NCBI GenBank assembly: GCA_030248135.1
Contig: JASANC010000136.1
Span: forward strand, 1-64,000
Direction: 5' to 3'
DNA: 64,000 bases
From: Theristus sp. LFF4_11
Lineage: Eukaryota > Nematoda > Chromadorea > Monhysterida > Xyalidae
Shown here: piece by piece, positions 1 through 12,130 of the stretch
Layout: every line of letters starts with the position of its first letter
How positions within the stretch are numbered: position 1 is the stretch's first letter
The notes under the pieces: model-generated
What the model saw: the letters and a program-made list of their open reading frames with translations, nothing else
What the model was told of the DNA's origin: nothing
The model's database searches: none
Program-made: the position numbers and the translations under genes

Positions 1-1783
1 CGTTTTGTTTATTGGTTAATTAACAATGCCACAAACGGTTGAGTGTGAACAGAACGAGTCGACGTTTTTTTTCTTCGATTATTATTATTTGTTTCCATAT
101 TATTGGAGTGGCACTGCCCAATTTTATGTCTTCATCAACAATCAAAGGGAGATATTCTGCAAACCCGGACTTTTGCTTTGTCAACAATTTTTGCTTCAAT
201 AGCATTGGCCATTTTATTTTGCTTATTTGCAATAGTAACTGAAACAATAGTTACACCAAGTGTCACTCAATGTGCAATGCGTTGTGTATTCCTTGAAATT
301 TCGGAGCACAAACGTTTTATCTTCTCCATATTTAAATGGTCTATCTTCAATTAATCATTTATTGATTACCAACTCACCTCAAATGAGGAGGACAGTGATT
401 GATTGGGATTGTTTTTCACATCCAGTCAAAGGCACAAGAAGTTGTTATTGTATTTTTTGCAAAGCTAACACTGTTAAATGTGTCAATTGTTTTTGCAAAA
501 TAACTTCAACAAAAATCGTGTTATCATTCTTTGATATCAACCCGATTAAAAGGGAACAATTCGTTATACTAAACACATGTTATATTCGTGTTTATTCTAC
601 TCATCACATTGGATTATTATTGTGGTGTTACAACGGAAAACATCATATTTTGGTGTCAATCAATTGTTAGTTAAATGTCTGTATAACATTGCTAACGTGA
701 TTAAAACCTGTTATTCTTCTGAACTGACGACAGGGACACTGATATTATTGGAAAAATCCACAAATCAAAAACAATCTTCAAAACAACTTCTTTACTAAAA
801 ACAACAAAAGCGCCGAAAATCGTCAATGGTACTGAGCGCACACGTACACACGACCGATGGAACGTGGTCATTGGTATCGATGGACGACCGAAAGCGTAAT
901 GTTGATGGGTAACCAGAAGTGTAAAAGTTTTGTTTATTTTACAAAATTTTTCCAATAGTTTTGATTTCTTTTCCAACACCACTCTAACCTAATCTTGTGT
1001 GCTTTTCTCAAACCTACTTCTAGCAAAAATCGATGCGGACATCGACTTCACAGTTGCGGGGGTCATGTAATGTGCATTGTTGCACAATACCCTAGCGGAT
1101 GGATCAGACCTTCACTGTGCACGTGCTGTCCACGCGCTGCGCTCCGGCCTGATCATTAGTTGACCACAGAACACGGGTGAGCACGGAGGCTGACCGTTTA
1201 ACGTTGGACGCCAGCTGTGATTTGGACGTAACGCGTGTGCACGTTGGATGAACGCAATGGTGAAACTGACTCTAATGATTTCTTATACTCATAACGCTAT
1301 AACTGCAATTGTGATTCCTTGTTCTCTATCGTATCTGCCACTCTTTTGTAATGGTTCTAACTAATCTCTATACTTTCTACACTCTTTTCACAACTGCTCC
1401 CTGCCACTCACTCCCTCCATTATCTAGGTTCCAAAACCTATATAAAGGCGAGAGTTGGTGGCCGAGATCAGCTCTATACCCAAAACTCTGCTCTTTGATA
1501 CAGTCCAATATTATACTGTCATTTCAAAATGTGAATCCTATATCGTGTCCTTGCCTTGTATTTGTGTGTGTCTCTGTGTATTTTATGAGGCAATACGAGG
1601 CAATAATAATAATAATAATAATAAATTGTGTGTGCTCCGATCTTCGTCTTCGCTGGAATTTGTAATTCGACGATAACGAAAATCACTTTGTAACACGTCC
1701 AAACGGAGTTGTCGTTAATTGAGCGAAGCTGGGACTCGCCTAACCGGCTTGTACAGGCTGAGATCAATTAGTGCCAACTAACT
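1..1783. other. Intergenic left edge, no confident gene
   Basis: I find no supportable gene here. Several short open frames exist, one with a hydrophobic stretch near 160-240, but none has a recognisable domain or a convincing set of splice sites. A stretch at about 735-890 (+) reads as an open frame ending in a basic tail and a stop near 890. It could be the last exon of a gene starting left of the window, but nothing confirms it. An (AAT)n microsatellite lies at about 1601-1623. Composition is AT-rich like the introns elsewhere. Confidence 0.5.
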
Positions 1784-1948
1784 TTGGACGTATCGCGAGA
1801 GACAGTGCCTACTCTCGATCATTCAACTCTGCCCTGTCCGACACAAATGAGCACGTCTCAAAGGACACCCGGCACCCAACGTGCCCAAGACCGAAAGGTT
1901 GAGGGTGCAGTAGCCAAACCGGTAAAAGGCACGCCGGAAGTAACTACA

Positions 1949-2170
1949 CATGCTCATGCTCATGATCCACTAGCGCGCCTGCACACGCTCCGCACTCAAC
2001 AAGAGCTTGTTCAAAACGCAATTCTTCTGACATCTTCCTTCTTGAAAAGGCCTGGCTTAGGTTAGGATTAGGTCAGGATTATGTTTAGCTTTGAATTAGG
2101 CTTTAGGATTAGGTTTTGGTTTAGGCTTGTTTAGGCAACGTCTGCCAACATCAGTGCTTTGATTTAGTAC
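1949..2170 (+). repeat. Repeat H, left copy
   Basis: This stretch is nearly identical to 63240-63478 in the same orientation. Both contain the words CATGCTCATGATCCACTAG and GGCTTAGGTTAGG, a degenerate TTAGG-rich middle, and the ending GTACGACAGGCCAACCAA. In the left copy the frame upstream stays open from about 1784 to 2062, so H may include the 3' end of a dispersed coding fragment. No terminal inverted repeats are obvious. Confidence 0.75.
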
Positions 2171-2179
2171 GACAGGCCA

Positions 2180-2372
2180 ACCAAAATTTTTCAAATTTTT
2201 TTTTTAAGTTTAAAAAAAAAATCCAAATTTTTAAAAAAAAACGAAAAAAAAAATAAAAAAAAAATTTTTTTTCAAAGCCCCTAACCCTAGACCCCCCCTC
2301 ACTTTTTGGTCGGCGCACCCCCCCACGGCACCCATACCCCCCCCCTTCGAAAATTGTTTTGGGCCCACGGTA
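2180..2372 (+). mobile_element. Fragments of repeat E and of G-rich element B, adjacent
   Basis: Bases 2180 to about 2292 match the A/T-rich terminal part of element E and end in its inverted-repeat word CCCCTAACCCTAG. From about 2293 to 2372 the sequence matches the right end of element B, with its C-run interior and the terminal word GCCCACGGTACTG. No left ends are present, so both are truncated. In the complete copy at 23350-25707, E is also inserted into B. Confidence 0.65.
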
Positions 2373-2440
2373 CTGGTTCGAACCCGGTACCTACAGAACT
2401 GTCGGCCGAACTGTAGAACTACGCCACGGACGCGACGTAC
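2373..2440 (-). repeat. tRNA-derived SINE head (S7)
   Basis: Read on the minus strand, this has RNA polymerase III promoter-like boxes: A-box-like TGGCGTAGTTC and B-box-like GGGTTCGAACC. They are spaced as in a tRNA, but the cloverleaf does not fold cleanly. It resembles the heads at 42936 and 57027. It directly abuts the B-element end, so the two may have recombined or inserted next to each other. Confidence 0.5.
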
Positions 2441-2615
2441 TTTTAAATATGAAGCCGTACGGGAACAACTATGTTTTTAAGAATGTATACAAATCGATTT
2501 TTTTTCAACCCTAGACTCCAACCTCAAGCCTCAACTCAACGATAACACGACAGGACGACGACTATTGAACCACGATTCATTCCATTCGAGAAAAAAACGA
2601 CTTGCTCGAATAAAA

Positions 2616-5600
2616 ATGTCAGAAGAAGTCGAGGTTGAAACGGACGACGTCGTAAACGAAGACCTGGAGATGTTTGACGACGAAAACATGCACGTCAGCA
2701 TGCATGTCAGCGACGACGGCCACGGTGAGTGAGTGAGCGAAATGGGATGTTTTGGGCTTCATAGTTGTTCTAGGGGGCGGGGGAGAGTTTTTTTTACCAA
2801 TTTTGCTCGAAATTCGCGAAATTGCTGGGAAAAGAATCCGCGTTTATACATTTATGTTTGGCTTAATGCAGGTGCATCGAGTTCATTGCACCGGTTTTCC
2901 AGACAAAATTCGATGCTTTTGTGCTGGGTGAGTTTTTCTGTATTTCTCAATTGGATCGCCACATGTTGTTCGTTCGGCTAGGTTTCACCGAGGAGGATCA
3001 CCATCAGAACGCGATGACCGCCGATCCAGCGACAGCTGACGACGGCGACACGACGACGACGAGCAACAGCAGCGTCATACGACGATACTCGCACGACGGC
3101 GACGGCGACGCCAACGCTATTTTCCCAGCAGCAGCTGATTCCGAGTCGACGAGAAATAAAGCGCACGCCGAAGTGGAGATTCCGTCGGTCGAAGGTGCCG
3201 CCGCCGAAATTCATGGTAATGATTGGATTTGGACACGCAAACCGCGGCCACCAATTATTCTCACCCGCCACCACACCACCGCGGCCGTCGCGATTTCGTG
3301 TTGTGCTTCTCTTGGAACGTTTCTCTCGCGCGGAACTTTTGTCTGCGGTTTTGCAAGCCAATCCAATCGATCGGTGTGCGTGTGTGATGGATTTTTATTG
3401 GATTATTATTATTGGGTCGAATAATCATCGGCGGCACACGTGTGCGGCGAGCCGCGGTTTCCTTGATCGGTGATTTGAAAACGCCAGATGGCGGCGTGGC
3501 GGCGACATCGACACGCAAATTCGGGACTCTTTTTAGCCAGGAACATTGTTGGTTTGCAGGAGAAAACGGGGCCAAATCGTGTGAACTGCTATTGGTCGCA
3601 AAAAATGCCCCCGAAATGGAATCCTGATGCAGCGGCATTTTTTTGAACGGTTTTCTTTCTTATTCAATGCTGCCGTGTGTCTCGTGTGCATTCCCATTTC
3701 GAGCGGTGACTTCCATGAGAACTTTGAGCCAACAAAATAATTTAAAAAATAATGGACAGACAGATTTTTCACTGGCCGAGATTGATGAAAATTCAATTTC
3801 ACTCTCTCAGACTTTTTCCATTGTCTTCAAACAAAATGAGAACGTTCCTGCATTAAAAAAACGAGGAAGGGTCAATGCAAGATCACTCAAGTGTGTGATA
3901 TGCGTTTGCGCAATTCGGTAAGCGCTAATAATTTGAGGATTGTCTCTATCACAGATAATTAATTTCAAAATTGGATAACCTTTTTCGCCAAAACTTGCAA
4001 ATTTGATCATGACCAGACGCTTCTTTAGTCATGCCACTAATACCCTATTCGTTATTCGTTTCATTTTTTGAAACCAAATCATGTGCTTTCATTTAGCTTC
4101 TTCTGAGTAGGGTTGTTAAAAAATCTTCATTTTTTTGTTTTTTTTTGGAAAATGAAAGCTGCAACATGAATGCGCCCTAAGGCAAGCTTTGCGACGCTCA
4201 TAAACTTTATTCCAAAAGTTGTTCAATCCTAAGTTCTATTGGTAAAGCGCCCCAAAGTGTCGATTTTAGTCCTGCTGACAGTTCTACAAGGTAATGTGAA
4301 AGAAATTATTGTTGAACTTTTTAAAATTGTGCCAAAAAGACGTTTTCAGAGCATATTAGGGAAGAGTTCATTCGAACGATTTTTTTAAATCGGCATTTTT
4401 GTTTTGATTTTTCAGTTTTGATTTTTGTTTAACAACCCTACTTCCTATTCTAAGGCAGATGAACGAGTAACCTTTGGAATCAGTTTTCTTTTGGCACATG
4501 TTTCTCTGACTTTCGTTGTTGCTTGACCAATTCTGGTGCAAACATTGTGATTGCTTAGTCAAATTTTTTATTGTGATCATTTCGTAATGTTATTATGATC
4601 ATGTCGTTGTATTTAATTGGCGTATGATTTACTTTTTGGCCACTAATTCAAACAGGCAATAATGGCACCACAGAGAAACCAGCGGCCGTTCGTGGTGTGT
4701 CCACAGCTAGTGGCGAGGCTGAAGTTTTGGTGGTTGATCCAAACCACCAGCAAGACGGTAACCGCATCATAAGAATATATTTGATTTTGGTTCTTTCGAC
4801 GCAATGCGTTCATAGATAAGAATGCAGATTCATACTAGATGCGGCTGTTCAAAATTGGTAAAATGACCCGAGTCCCTCGGGCCGCTCAGTCACTTGAGCC
4901 GTTTTGAATTGCCGCACCAAGCATAAAACTACTTTGCATTACATGTCTGCAACCTATTGAGTCGCAGAGCCAAAAATGTATTTTAGTGGCGTTTTTGGTG
5001 CTAAAGTGCAGGTTTAATAAAAGGCCATAACCGTTTTCCTGAAAAAAGGTTTTATTTTCGCAAGCAAAAACCGGTTTCGCCTCAATTGTTTTGAACTTTT
5101 GTCGCTCGAAATTCGCAAAACTGGCAAAAGAACTGTGTGAAACTGGATTTGTGAAATATGAGATCTACTTTCACGGCTCGCTCAAATACCAATTTCGACT
5201 GTTTTCTGGTTTTTAATAGGAGGGGCCAACTTCTTGAAGCTTTTTGGTCCTCGAAAAAAATGGGATACCGTATTACCTCTAATAAACCCCCATGGGGGTT
5301 TATTTCTTCAGCGACTTCTGGGGGTGGGGGTTTATTTTTTTTGGGGGGGGGGGCTTTATTTTTTGGGGGGGGGGGTTTATTTGGAAACCATTTTTAGGAG
5401 TGGGCAAAATGGCAAAAATACCTTCCATGGCAGGAAGGAAGTCGCAGAAACTTCTATTCTACATAGAAATTTCCTTTTACAACAGTCTTTTGTAATGAAA
5501 TTACCATTAACTCATCCATTTGGGGCCTTTGGTAGCACAATTTCATCATTTTCACTGCAACCAGCCACTGAATTCGCTGGGTATGTGTTTCAAACAGGTT

Positions 5601-8600
5601 TCAATAATCCCCCATGGGGGATTATTTTTGGGGGGGGATTATTTGGAAACTTGTCGAGGGGGTGGGGGTTTATTTTGGGGGGGGGGTTAATTTTGGGGGG
5701 GGTTTAATAGAGGTAATACGGTATGAAACGGCTAAAACGGAAATAAAATCGGTTTTCTCCTGGCCTTATAAAAACCGGTTTTTTGCCAACCCTACTTTTT
5801 CACATTTTGTTTTATTTTCAGTTGACGACGACGGTGAGGTCGAGACGGACACGGGCGAAGTAGACGAACATCGTGAGCACATGATGCGCAAGATCGATGC
5901 TGCGATTGCGCATGGCGTTTTGGCGCACAAGCAGACGCAGGTTCAACTGTTTCTTGAACGTTGGATGTGTGGTATTTATCTTTCTAGCTCTGTAATTCAA
6001 CGAAACACCTTTTGCTCTTCATGAAGCAGTATTTAGTGACCGCAGCGACAAAAACGTCCAACTATTCGAAAATCTCAAGTGGTCGAAATTATGTCACTTG
6101 TTTGTCCCACACACACTGACAGAGTTCCGACGGTTTCTGTTAAAAAACTGCACATTTCAAAAAAATGCACAGGAAGAGAAATCGGCCGCCGAAAGCGGCG
6201 AAGAATCTGAATCAGAGGAGGGCGAATCTGAGGATGAGTCAGAAGAGGAAAGCGAAAGTGAATCAGAAGAGGAATCCAGTGCAGGTCGGGTTGGGTGTTG
6301 CTTGGGTTGTTGAACGCCGGGCTTTGTTAATCAGTTCGAACATCAGAACTTCCGAGTCCAAGTCCAAACAGGTACAGTATGTTTCTTCAAATCTGTCAGA
6401 TTTTTTTCCGAGCACACGAAACCTTGAACTAAAAAGGGACAAATAGGGGTCAGGCTTGATGGTTGAAATCAAACATTCCATTTGTGGTTGTGTAAATATT
6501 GCGTCTTTCCGACTGGATCCCGTTCTTCGTTCGCGGGTTCTGTATTCCTTTACAATCAATAGATGACTGGTGTAAAGAAACATACTGTACTGGAGCCTTT
6601 GACAGTTGAATGTAAGAATGGGACTGTTGAGATAGAGATCTGAAAAAGTTCGTTTTTTTAGAAAGCGGCGAAGATGTCGAGTCGGAGAAAGGCAAATCGG
6701 CGGCCAAGAAAGCGAGCGAGCGTACGTTTTTTCGGCGGCATATGTTTTGTTTGGCCATTTCATTTCTCGAATTTATCGATTCTGTTCATCATTGCAGCAG
6801 CAGCGGTCAGCGACTCTGGAAGACGTCGAAAGCCGAAGAAATGCGGCGGTAAGGAATTGGCAGACAATCAATATTGCGCTTTTGAAAACGCCGAAACTTG
6901 TGTTGAAAAAAAGGCGACCGGCGTCGCTCCCGCACCGGTTTGAGAAACCGAGGGCTACGTAAATTCCAATGGTTTAGCAGAGATTAGATGTGGCCCTAGC
7001 TAAGCTACGCATCCTGGCTCCTCGAAAAAGAAACATGCTGTTCGTCTGTAACGTAGTGAAACGATCAACCGATTTCGATCATTTCATTTTCATTCATTAT
7101 TTCAGTCACGTCCACAGTGACAAGAGTTTTTGTTTGATTTCGTTGCTTGCACGATTTCATCGCAACGTGCACTTCTGGCGATGATTTTCCTCCGCAACGT
7201 TTTCAGACAACCGTCACATAAAATGGTTCCTAACGGACGCGCGGTACATCTTGATCAAGAGCGCCAATGCGGAGAACGTCAGTCTGTCGAAAGCAAAGGT
7301 GAACGTTTTTTTGGCCGGCTGTCACAAACAAGCGATATGTCTGTGCTCGTTGTCCGTCTTGGCATTTGATCTCGTCTGCATTTATTTCTTTGCCTGTTGT
7401 TATTGCCGCAGACGATCACAGCGTCATCTGTGTAACATTCCAATTCTAATCTTCGTGTTTCTTTTCGTTTCTTTCATATGCTCACTTGTTTTCTGTCATC
7501 AGGGTGTCTGGGCGACGACGGCACGCAACCAAGACATGCTGAACCGACGATTTGTGGACACGAAAAACGTCATTCTCGTGTTCTCCGTCGAACGAAGCGG
7601 CTGCTTTCAAGGTGCGCATTGCATTCCTGCACTGAAACATTGCAGTGGAACTGCACAGTACAGTGAACAGTACTGCACAGTGAACTGTTTGAGCCTGTCA
7701 CTTTTTCGCTGGCTACGTTCGCGAAGTAAGAACGGGATCAGAGTTGCAAGGATATTTTGGCAAAAATGGGTGTTTGATCTTAACTAAGACCGACATATTC
7801 GTTCTTCTTACTGCAATTCAAAGGTTGGTATGCTCTGTATTCTGCGAAGAAGGTGACAGGTGTAAGCGAACGACACTTATCAATTTTAACTGATTCACCA
7901 ATGTCTGTTTTTTAACATGATGTGAGGAAATTGAAGTGTGTTGTCTCATGAATTTATTCAGGCGCTCAATGGGGTAGCACTACTGACTAAACTATTGCAG
8001 TTTGAGCGTGTCAGAGAGCGGAAATGATGTCATTTGCTTTAAAAAAAACACCCGTTCGTTACGCACGGATGAGAATTTCAGTTTGCGTTCTTTTTCTCGC
8101 GTGATGCGATGGTCAGCCCAGCCAGTCAACCTGAACGTCCTCGGTGTTGCGCTTGTTCGAGAGCACAACGACGTCATTTCTGACCGACCCAGTCGAACTC
8201 AATAACATATCCAACTTTGCTGATTGGCTGGCGCATGCATTCTGTGCATGAATTGCTGAGAAGCGCGGAGTTCGCCTTGCAAGAATGCATGCATGACGTG
8301 ACCACGAACCAATCAGCTAGTTCGATATGTTATTGACTCGTTTGTGGTTTGCAACGACGCCGCAGGTTTCGCGCGTCTGGCGAGTGCGTCACAGACGAAC
8401 GCGTCGCCCGTGAACTGGGTGCTGCCGCCTTCGATGGACCCGCGACGTCTCGGCGGCCTCTTCCGTCTCCAGTGGCTCTGCCGCAAGCCGCTGCCGTTCG
8501 ACAAGACGAATCATCTCATCAATCCGATCAACGAGAATAAACCGGTCAAGATCGGCAGGGACGGAACCGAGATTCTGGTTAGCGTTTCGCGTGCTGTTTC

Positions 8601-11600
8601 GGGGAAAGCCAGAAAAGGTCGATTGCTTTATGAAAAATGTGGAAAGCTTCTGTCGGATGGGCTGCTTTGTTTTGAACAGGTGTTTCAGTATAATTTCGAA
8701 CGTGTGATTTTCGCTGGTCTCCAGTTGTTATTTTATCACCGATTCTATTGAAATCGCACCGCTCTGAGGCGTTTCGTTTAGGCATGGAAATTTTGTGAAA
8801 CATGAAAAACCGTTGCACCTTATAGTCAACAGACATTTTGCGGTGATTGCTCGATTCCGGGATGTTTTTCGCCGTTCTTCCAAACAAAAACCGATCACTT
8901 GACGACAGTCGTTATTTTTCAACCAACCGTGTGATTACAGAAAGCAGGAAAAAATCTCTTTTATCTGGGAAGAACTATTTTTTCCGCTTCCAGCACACAA
9001 TCGGCAAAGAGCTCTGTTCCATGTTTGAGCTGGACGAGCACATTGACTTTGCGCAGCTGAAAAGTCGCGCAATGGAACAACACGAGGCTGGCAGGGCGTA
9101 TTTTCGTCGGCCGCCACCGATGCAGAGGTTTTTTCGGACGTTTTCTTGCTTGGAATTAGGCAGTTTTGGACAGACTTTGCCGCATTCAAGTCTATGTTGG
9201 CCGCATCTTGTTCAAGTGCAGCATGTTGATTGGCTGCGTCTTGCTGGTGCCACAAATCAGCATGTTCAATTTGGCATCTAATTTGCCAATCAACTTGTTT
9301 GAATGTCATTTTCGTAAATGCTGCTCAACAATGAAAAAGACCAGACCAAGGCCTCCGTTCAGAGAAGGAACTTTTCCTGAGAACTAGTCAGGCAAGTTGT
9401 CACTCAAGTTACTGTGTTTTGAATAAAGAATTTTGTTGAAAAAGCAATGTGATGAATTGTAACTAAAAAAACTTCCAGGAGCTCCGGCTCGTCAGCGCCA
9501 ACGATGATGCGCGGTGCGGGCGGCTCGTATCGCGGGTCTACGGGAGGCCCGTCGGTCGGAGCAAGACCGGCTCGGGCCCCGCCAGCTCGCGCCAGTTCCG
9601 GAGGGTACTACGAACGACGAAGTGGAGGTGGTGGGGGCAAGGGACCACCAGGTGAGATTTGAAGTGTGAGTAACAACTGGGAAAGGAGAATCAATCAATA
9701 CAGTCGAACTCTGAACTCTGGCGATCGGCTGATTAGTTGGTGATCACGTGGTGCATGCATACGGTGCAGGACCAGACTCCGTCCCCACAGCAATGCCTGC
9801 ACAGCAAACCTGCGTCACGTGATCACCAACCAACCAGTCAACTGATTGCCCATAATTTATAGAGTTCGACTGTAGAAGATAAACTTTCTGAAAAAGAATC
9901 CAAGAAATGCACCAGAAAAAAAACGAAACAGGCCCGCCGGGATCTGTAGGCCGCCCGCGCAGCCCGCACCCACCGATGCGGCGTGGCCCGCCGCCGCCCG
10001 ACAGCCGCTCGTATGCGTCGGCGCATTCTTACGTCAGTGCTTGCCTTTTTTATTTTTTCTCTTTTTTATTGGTTTTTTTTCAATTCCAAATGGTTTCGAA
10101 ATGATGTTGATATTGCTGTCAATCCGAATTGTTTTGAAATGTTAATAAAATTATTACTTTTCAATCCGATTTATTTGCAAATGTTGATATTGATGCGTTT
10201 TATCACCGATTACAGCCGCCACATTACGTGCCCGTCGCTCCTGCCGGTGATTCGTACTACAGTCAGCAGCACCAGATGAGTTATTCGTACTCGTATGTAA
10301 GTTTATTCATTTTGTTTGTTTGATTTTTGCAATATTTTTTTAGGAGATATGCATTCCAGTTCCAGGGTTTGGATATAATGCTGCAAAAACAACGTACTAC
10401 TAATGATACCACCAATCAGCGCTATTCATGATTCATGCGCAGCCCACTCAGCCGCTTGTGTGGTGTTTTTGGCTGCAGACTAACAACAAGACAAAAAACA
10501 TTGACTGATATCACAATAATATTTTCTAGAGAACAAAACGGATTTTTTTTCAACAGATTTTCCTCAAAAGAAAAAACTTTCAGCCGCCCGCCGCCGACCC
10601 CGGCTGGGGTTACGCGGACGCCCGCGGGTCGTACGGCGGTACACCGGGCGCGGTGATGCAAGCCGCAGCGCATGTCGCGCCGTCGTGGCATCACCAGGTT
10701 GGGCGAGGCGTTTGGGATCGTTGTGACCGGCTTGCATTGGTTGTATTGAAATTGACGTTCACAGTCCTAGTCTGAAGACAGTGCCACTTGGTTACCACTT
10801 GCAATGTTACACGGTCACACGACGCAGATACGCGTGAAAACGTGGCGCTGCTTTCATATGGCAGATGTGTGCGCGCGTGTGTGTAGTTGTTTGTGACTGT
10901 GTTGGTAAAACAGAACAGAGTGCACCACTGTCTTGCCGCACGACGACTTTACGTCCGAACCTGAATCAAGTTCAAAAAATCCACAAATCGCCAGGAGCAG
11001 CGCGGTGTCGCGGGTGACGGCGACGGCTCGCGGGCGTCCCGTCGACGGTCGTACGACAGCGGGCCGGGCGGCGGGTCGAGTTACCACTACCGCGATGAGC
11101 ACGAGTCTGGCAGCAAGCGCTACCGTTCCAGTGCGGCAGCACCACCGTCCGCCGGTGCTAGTGCGTTTGTTTGTTTGCGGAAATTTTGTGGTTTGCCGCT
11201 TTCTACATTTAATGTGTAAAAAAACGTTCTCATCTCTTCAGGAATCACTCGTTTTTTTCGCTTTTCAATCAACCGCCGTGCGATGCGCAAACTGTAGCAG
11301 TCAGCTTGTAATCAATGTACAACAAAGATAAAGACATTATTATCATTTCTTCAAGCACGAAACTGCTTACCGACCTCTCTCGGTTCAACAAAACAACGGT
11401 TTATGAGCCATTCGAAAAGCATTAATCTGTCCGTATAAATGGCACAAAACAGCCGCAGCAAACCGAAAAACAAAACCCCCAAAAAGCGATGATTCTTTTC
11501 CAGACCCGCCCGCATCGGCATCATCATCGCGGGTGAGCCCGCCGTCAGCGTACCGCCGTCACAACAACTATGAGACGAGCGCAGCACGCGACGGTAGGCA

Positions 11601-11706
11601 CCGCCGTTCGGCGGGCGACACCGCGCCTCCGCAACAGCCCGCTGATTATTACGAGTCGTCCCGCAGATCCGGCCCGTCTTCATCGTCGAGGGATCGAGAC
11701 GGGTAG
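2616..11706 (+). CDS. YTHDC1: YTH domain-containing protein 1 (nuclear m6A reader)
   Basis: The product binds N6-methyladenosine in nuclear RNA and links it to splicing and export. Exons, all phase-compatible: 2616-2724, 2982-3215, 4656-4757, 5822-5940, 6173-6284, 6662-6721, 6798-6848, 7207-7298, 7503-7611, 8366-8577, 8994-9127, 9479-9651, 9932-10032, 10216-10296, 10584-10697, 10995-11154, 11504-11706. They give about 721 aa, against 727 in human. The N-terminus is acidic with Glu/Ser tracts (about 189-225). A basic GRRRKPKK nuclear-localisation-like motif precedes the YTH domain (about 263-415), which reads [17 protein letters not shown] and later NWVLPPSM. The cage tryptophans (about W296 and W347) and the following Leu (about L358) are present. 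The C-terminus is rich in Arg, Gly, Pro and Tyr, as in vertebrate YTHDC1. The start is the first ATG of the acidic frame. Introns hold several mobile elements. Confidence 0.95.
2759..2880 (+). mobile_element. Element F fragment in YTHDC1 intron 1
   Basis: It starts with CATAGTTGTTCTAGGGGG, the terminal word of element F (complete copy at 25029-25505), and continues with the same GCTCGAAATTCG-like AT-rich interior. The far end is missing, so this is a truncated relic. It lies between YTHDC1 exons 1 and 2. Confidence 0.6.
4108..4443 (+). mobile_element. TIR element N, short copy, in YTHDC1 intron 3 upstream half
   Basis: This is a non-coding element bounded by AGTAGGGTTGTTAAA at the left and TTTAACAACCCTACT at the right, an inverted repeat of about 15 bp. 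Its right half, reverse-complemented, matches the left part of the large N element at 19517. Shared words include AAAAATGCCGATTTAAAAAAA and CTAATATGCTCTGAAAAC. It lies in the intron between exons 2 and 3, so it does not touch coding sequence. No clean target duplication could be assigned. Confidence 0.7.
4806..4985 (+). repeat. Repeat K, copy 1 (YTHDC1 intron 3)
   Basis: It shares an ordered set of words with 39585-39785 and 52545-52735: GCGTNNATAGATAAG, a CAAAATTGGTAAA...GACCCGAGT block, TTTTGAATTGCC, and a closing AGTCGCAGA. Its ends are weakly inverted (GACTCAATGCGC against a GCG...AGTCGC-type end), suggesting a decayed MITE. It is non-coding. Confidence 0.55.
5266..5723 (+). mobile_element. 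G-run element A, copy 1 (YTHDC1 intron 3)
   Basis: It is bounded by TACCGTATTACCTCTAAT and, inverted at the other end, TAATAGAGGTAATACGGTA. Just inside each end is a short palindrome (AAACCCCCATGGGGGTTT type) followed by long G runs. A unique core of about 180 bp lies at about 5400-5600 and is shared with copy 2 at 25716-26146. No transposase is present, so this is a non-autonomous element. It lies between exons 3 and 4 of YTHDC1. Confidence 0.85.
8190..8340 (+). mobile_element. MITE family M1, copy a (YTHDC1 intron)
   Basis: This small inverted-repeat element begins CAGTCGAACTC and ends with a degenerate complement. Inner arms contain GCTGATTGG at the left and CCAATCAGC at the right, with GCATGCATTC-type words on both sides of a short loop. 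It has no coding capacity and sits just before the acceptor of the exon at 8366. Confidence 0.75.
9701..9872 (+). mobile_element. MITE family M1, copy b (best-preserved ends)
   Basis: The ends are CAGTCGAACTCT and AGAGTTCGACTG, a perfect 12-bp inverted repeat, flanked on both sides by TA (9699-9700 and 9873-9874). That is the target-site signature of Tc1/mariner-type elements. The inner arms TGGTGATCACGTG and CACGTGATCACCA are also inverted. At 172 bp it is a miniature, non-autonomous element, located in a YTHDC1 intron. Confidence 0.85.
10767..10942 (+). mobile_element. MITE family M2, copy a (YTHDC1 intron)
   Basis: It begins CTAGTCTGAAGACAGTGC and ends with a complementary GCACCACTGTCTTG. 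The centre carries GTGTG-rich words and TGTTTGTGACTGTG, which recur in copies at 14340, 15010, 35470, 50470, 51700, 52095 and 53690. It is non-coding. Confidence 0.65.
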
Positions 11707-12130
11707 GAGTTTGTTTGATAGTGCACTCTTTGAATTGGATGCGTTGATTGGCTTGCATGGTTCAGCCAATCAGGGTTTAGTGGGTGTAAATTTTGTGGGT
11801 AACTTTGCGGGTCAACAGCTGCAGCCCGCTGTTTATTACGGGATGTCCCGTTGATCCAGCCCTATTTCGTCATCGAGGTATAGATATGGGTAGGAGTTTG
11901 TGTGGCAGGGCGCTCTTTGAATTGCATGCGTTCATTCGTTGCATCTTGCACGGTTCAGCCAATCAGGGTTTAGTGAGTTTTTCTCGAGGATAAGCAGCAG
12001 CCCGCTGATTATTACAAGCCTCATCCCGCAGATCCGACCCGTCTTCGTCATTGAGGAATCGAGACAGAGAGGAGTTTATAGTGCGCTCTTTGAACTAGAT
12101 GCGTTGATACGAAATCTCCTTGTGTGCAGT
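11631..12130 (+). repeat. Tandem decayed copies of the YTHDC1 last exon
   Basis: Three head-to-tail units of roughly 140-180 bp begin near 11631, 11813 and 11993. Each starts with a version of CAGCCCGCTGATTATTAC, continues through CGTC-TCATCG-GAGG, then GGTAGGAGTTT and GCTCTTTGAATT, and has CAGCCAATCAGGGTTTAGTG towards its end. The first unit contains the functional stop codon at 11704-11706. The second and third have lost the reading frame, for example TTGATCC replacing AGATCC, so they lie in the 3' UTR or beyond. Confidence 0.8.

Noticed and set aside
6747..6962. Alternative frame across YTHDC1 exon 7 (NLS-like KKRRP further downstream)
   Set aside because: Only the frame giving GRRRKPKK keeps phase with both neighbouring exons. 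The longer open frame cannot be spliced into the YTH domain in frame.
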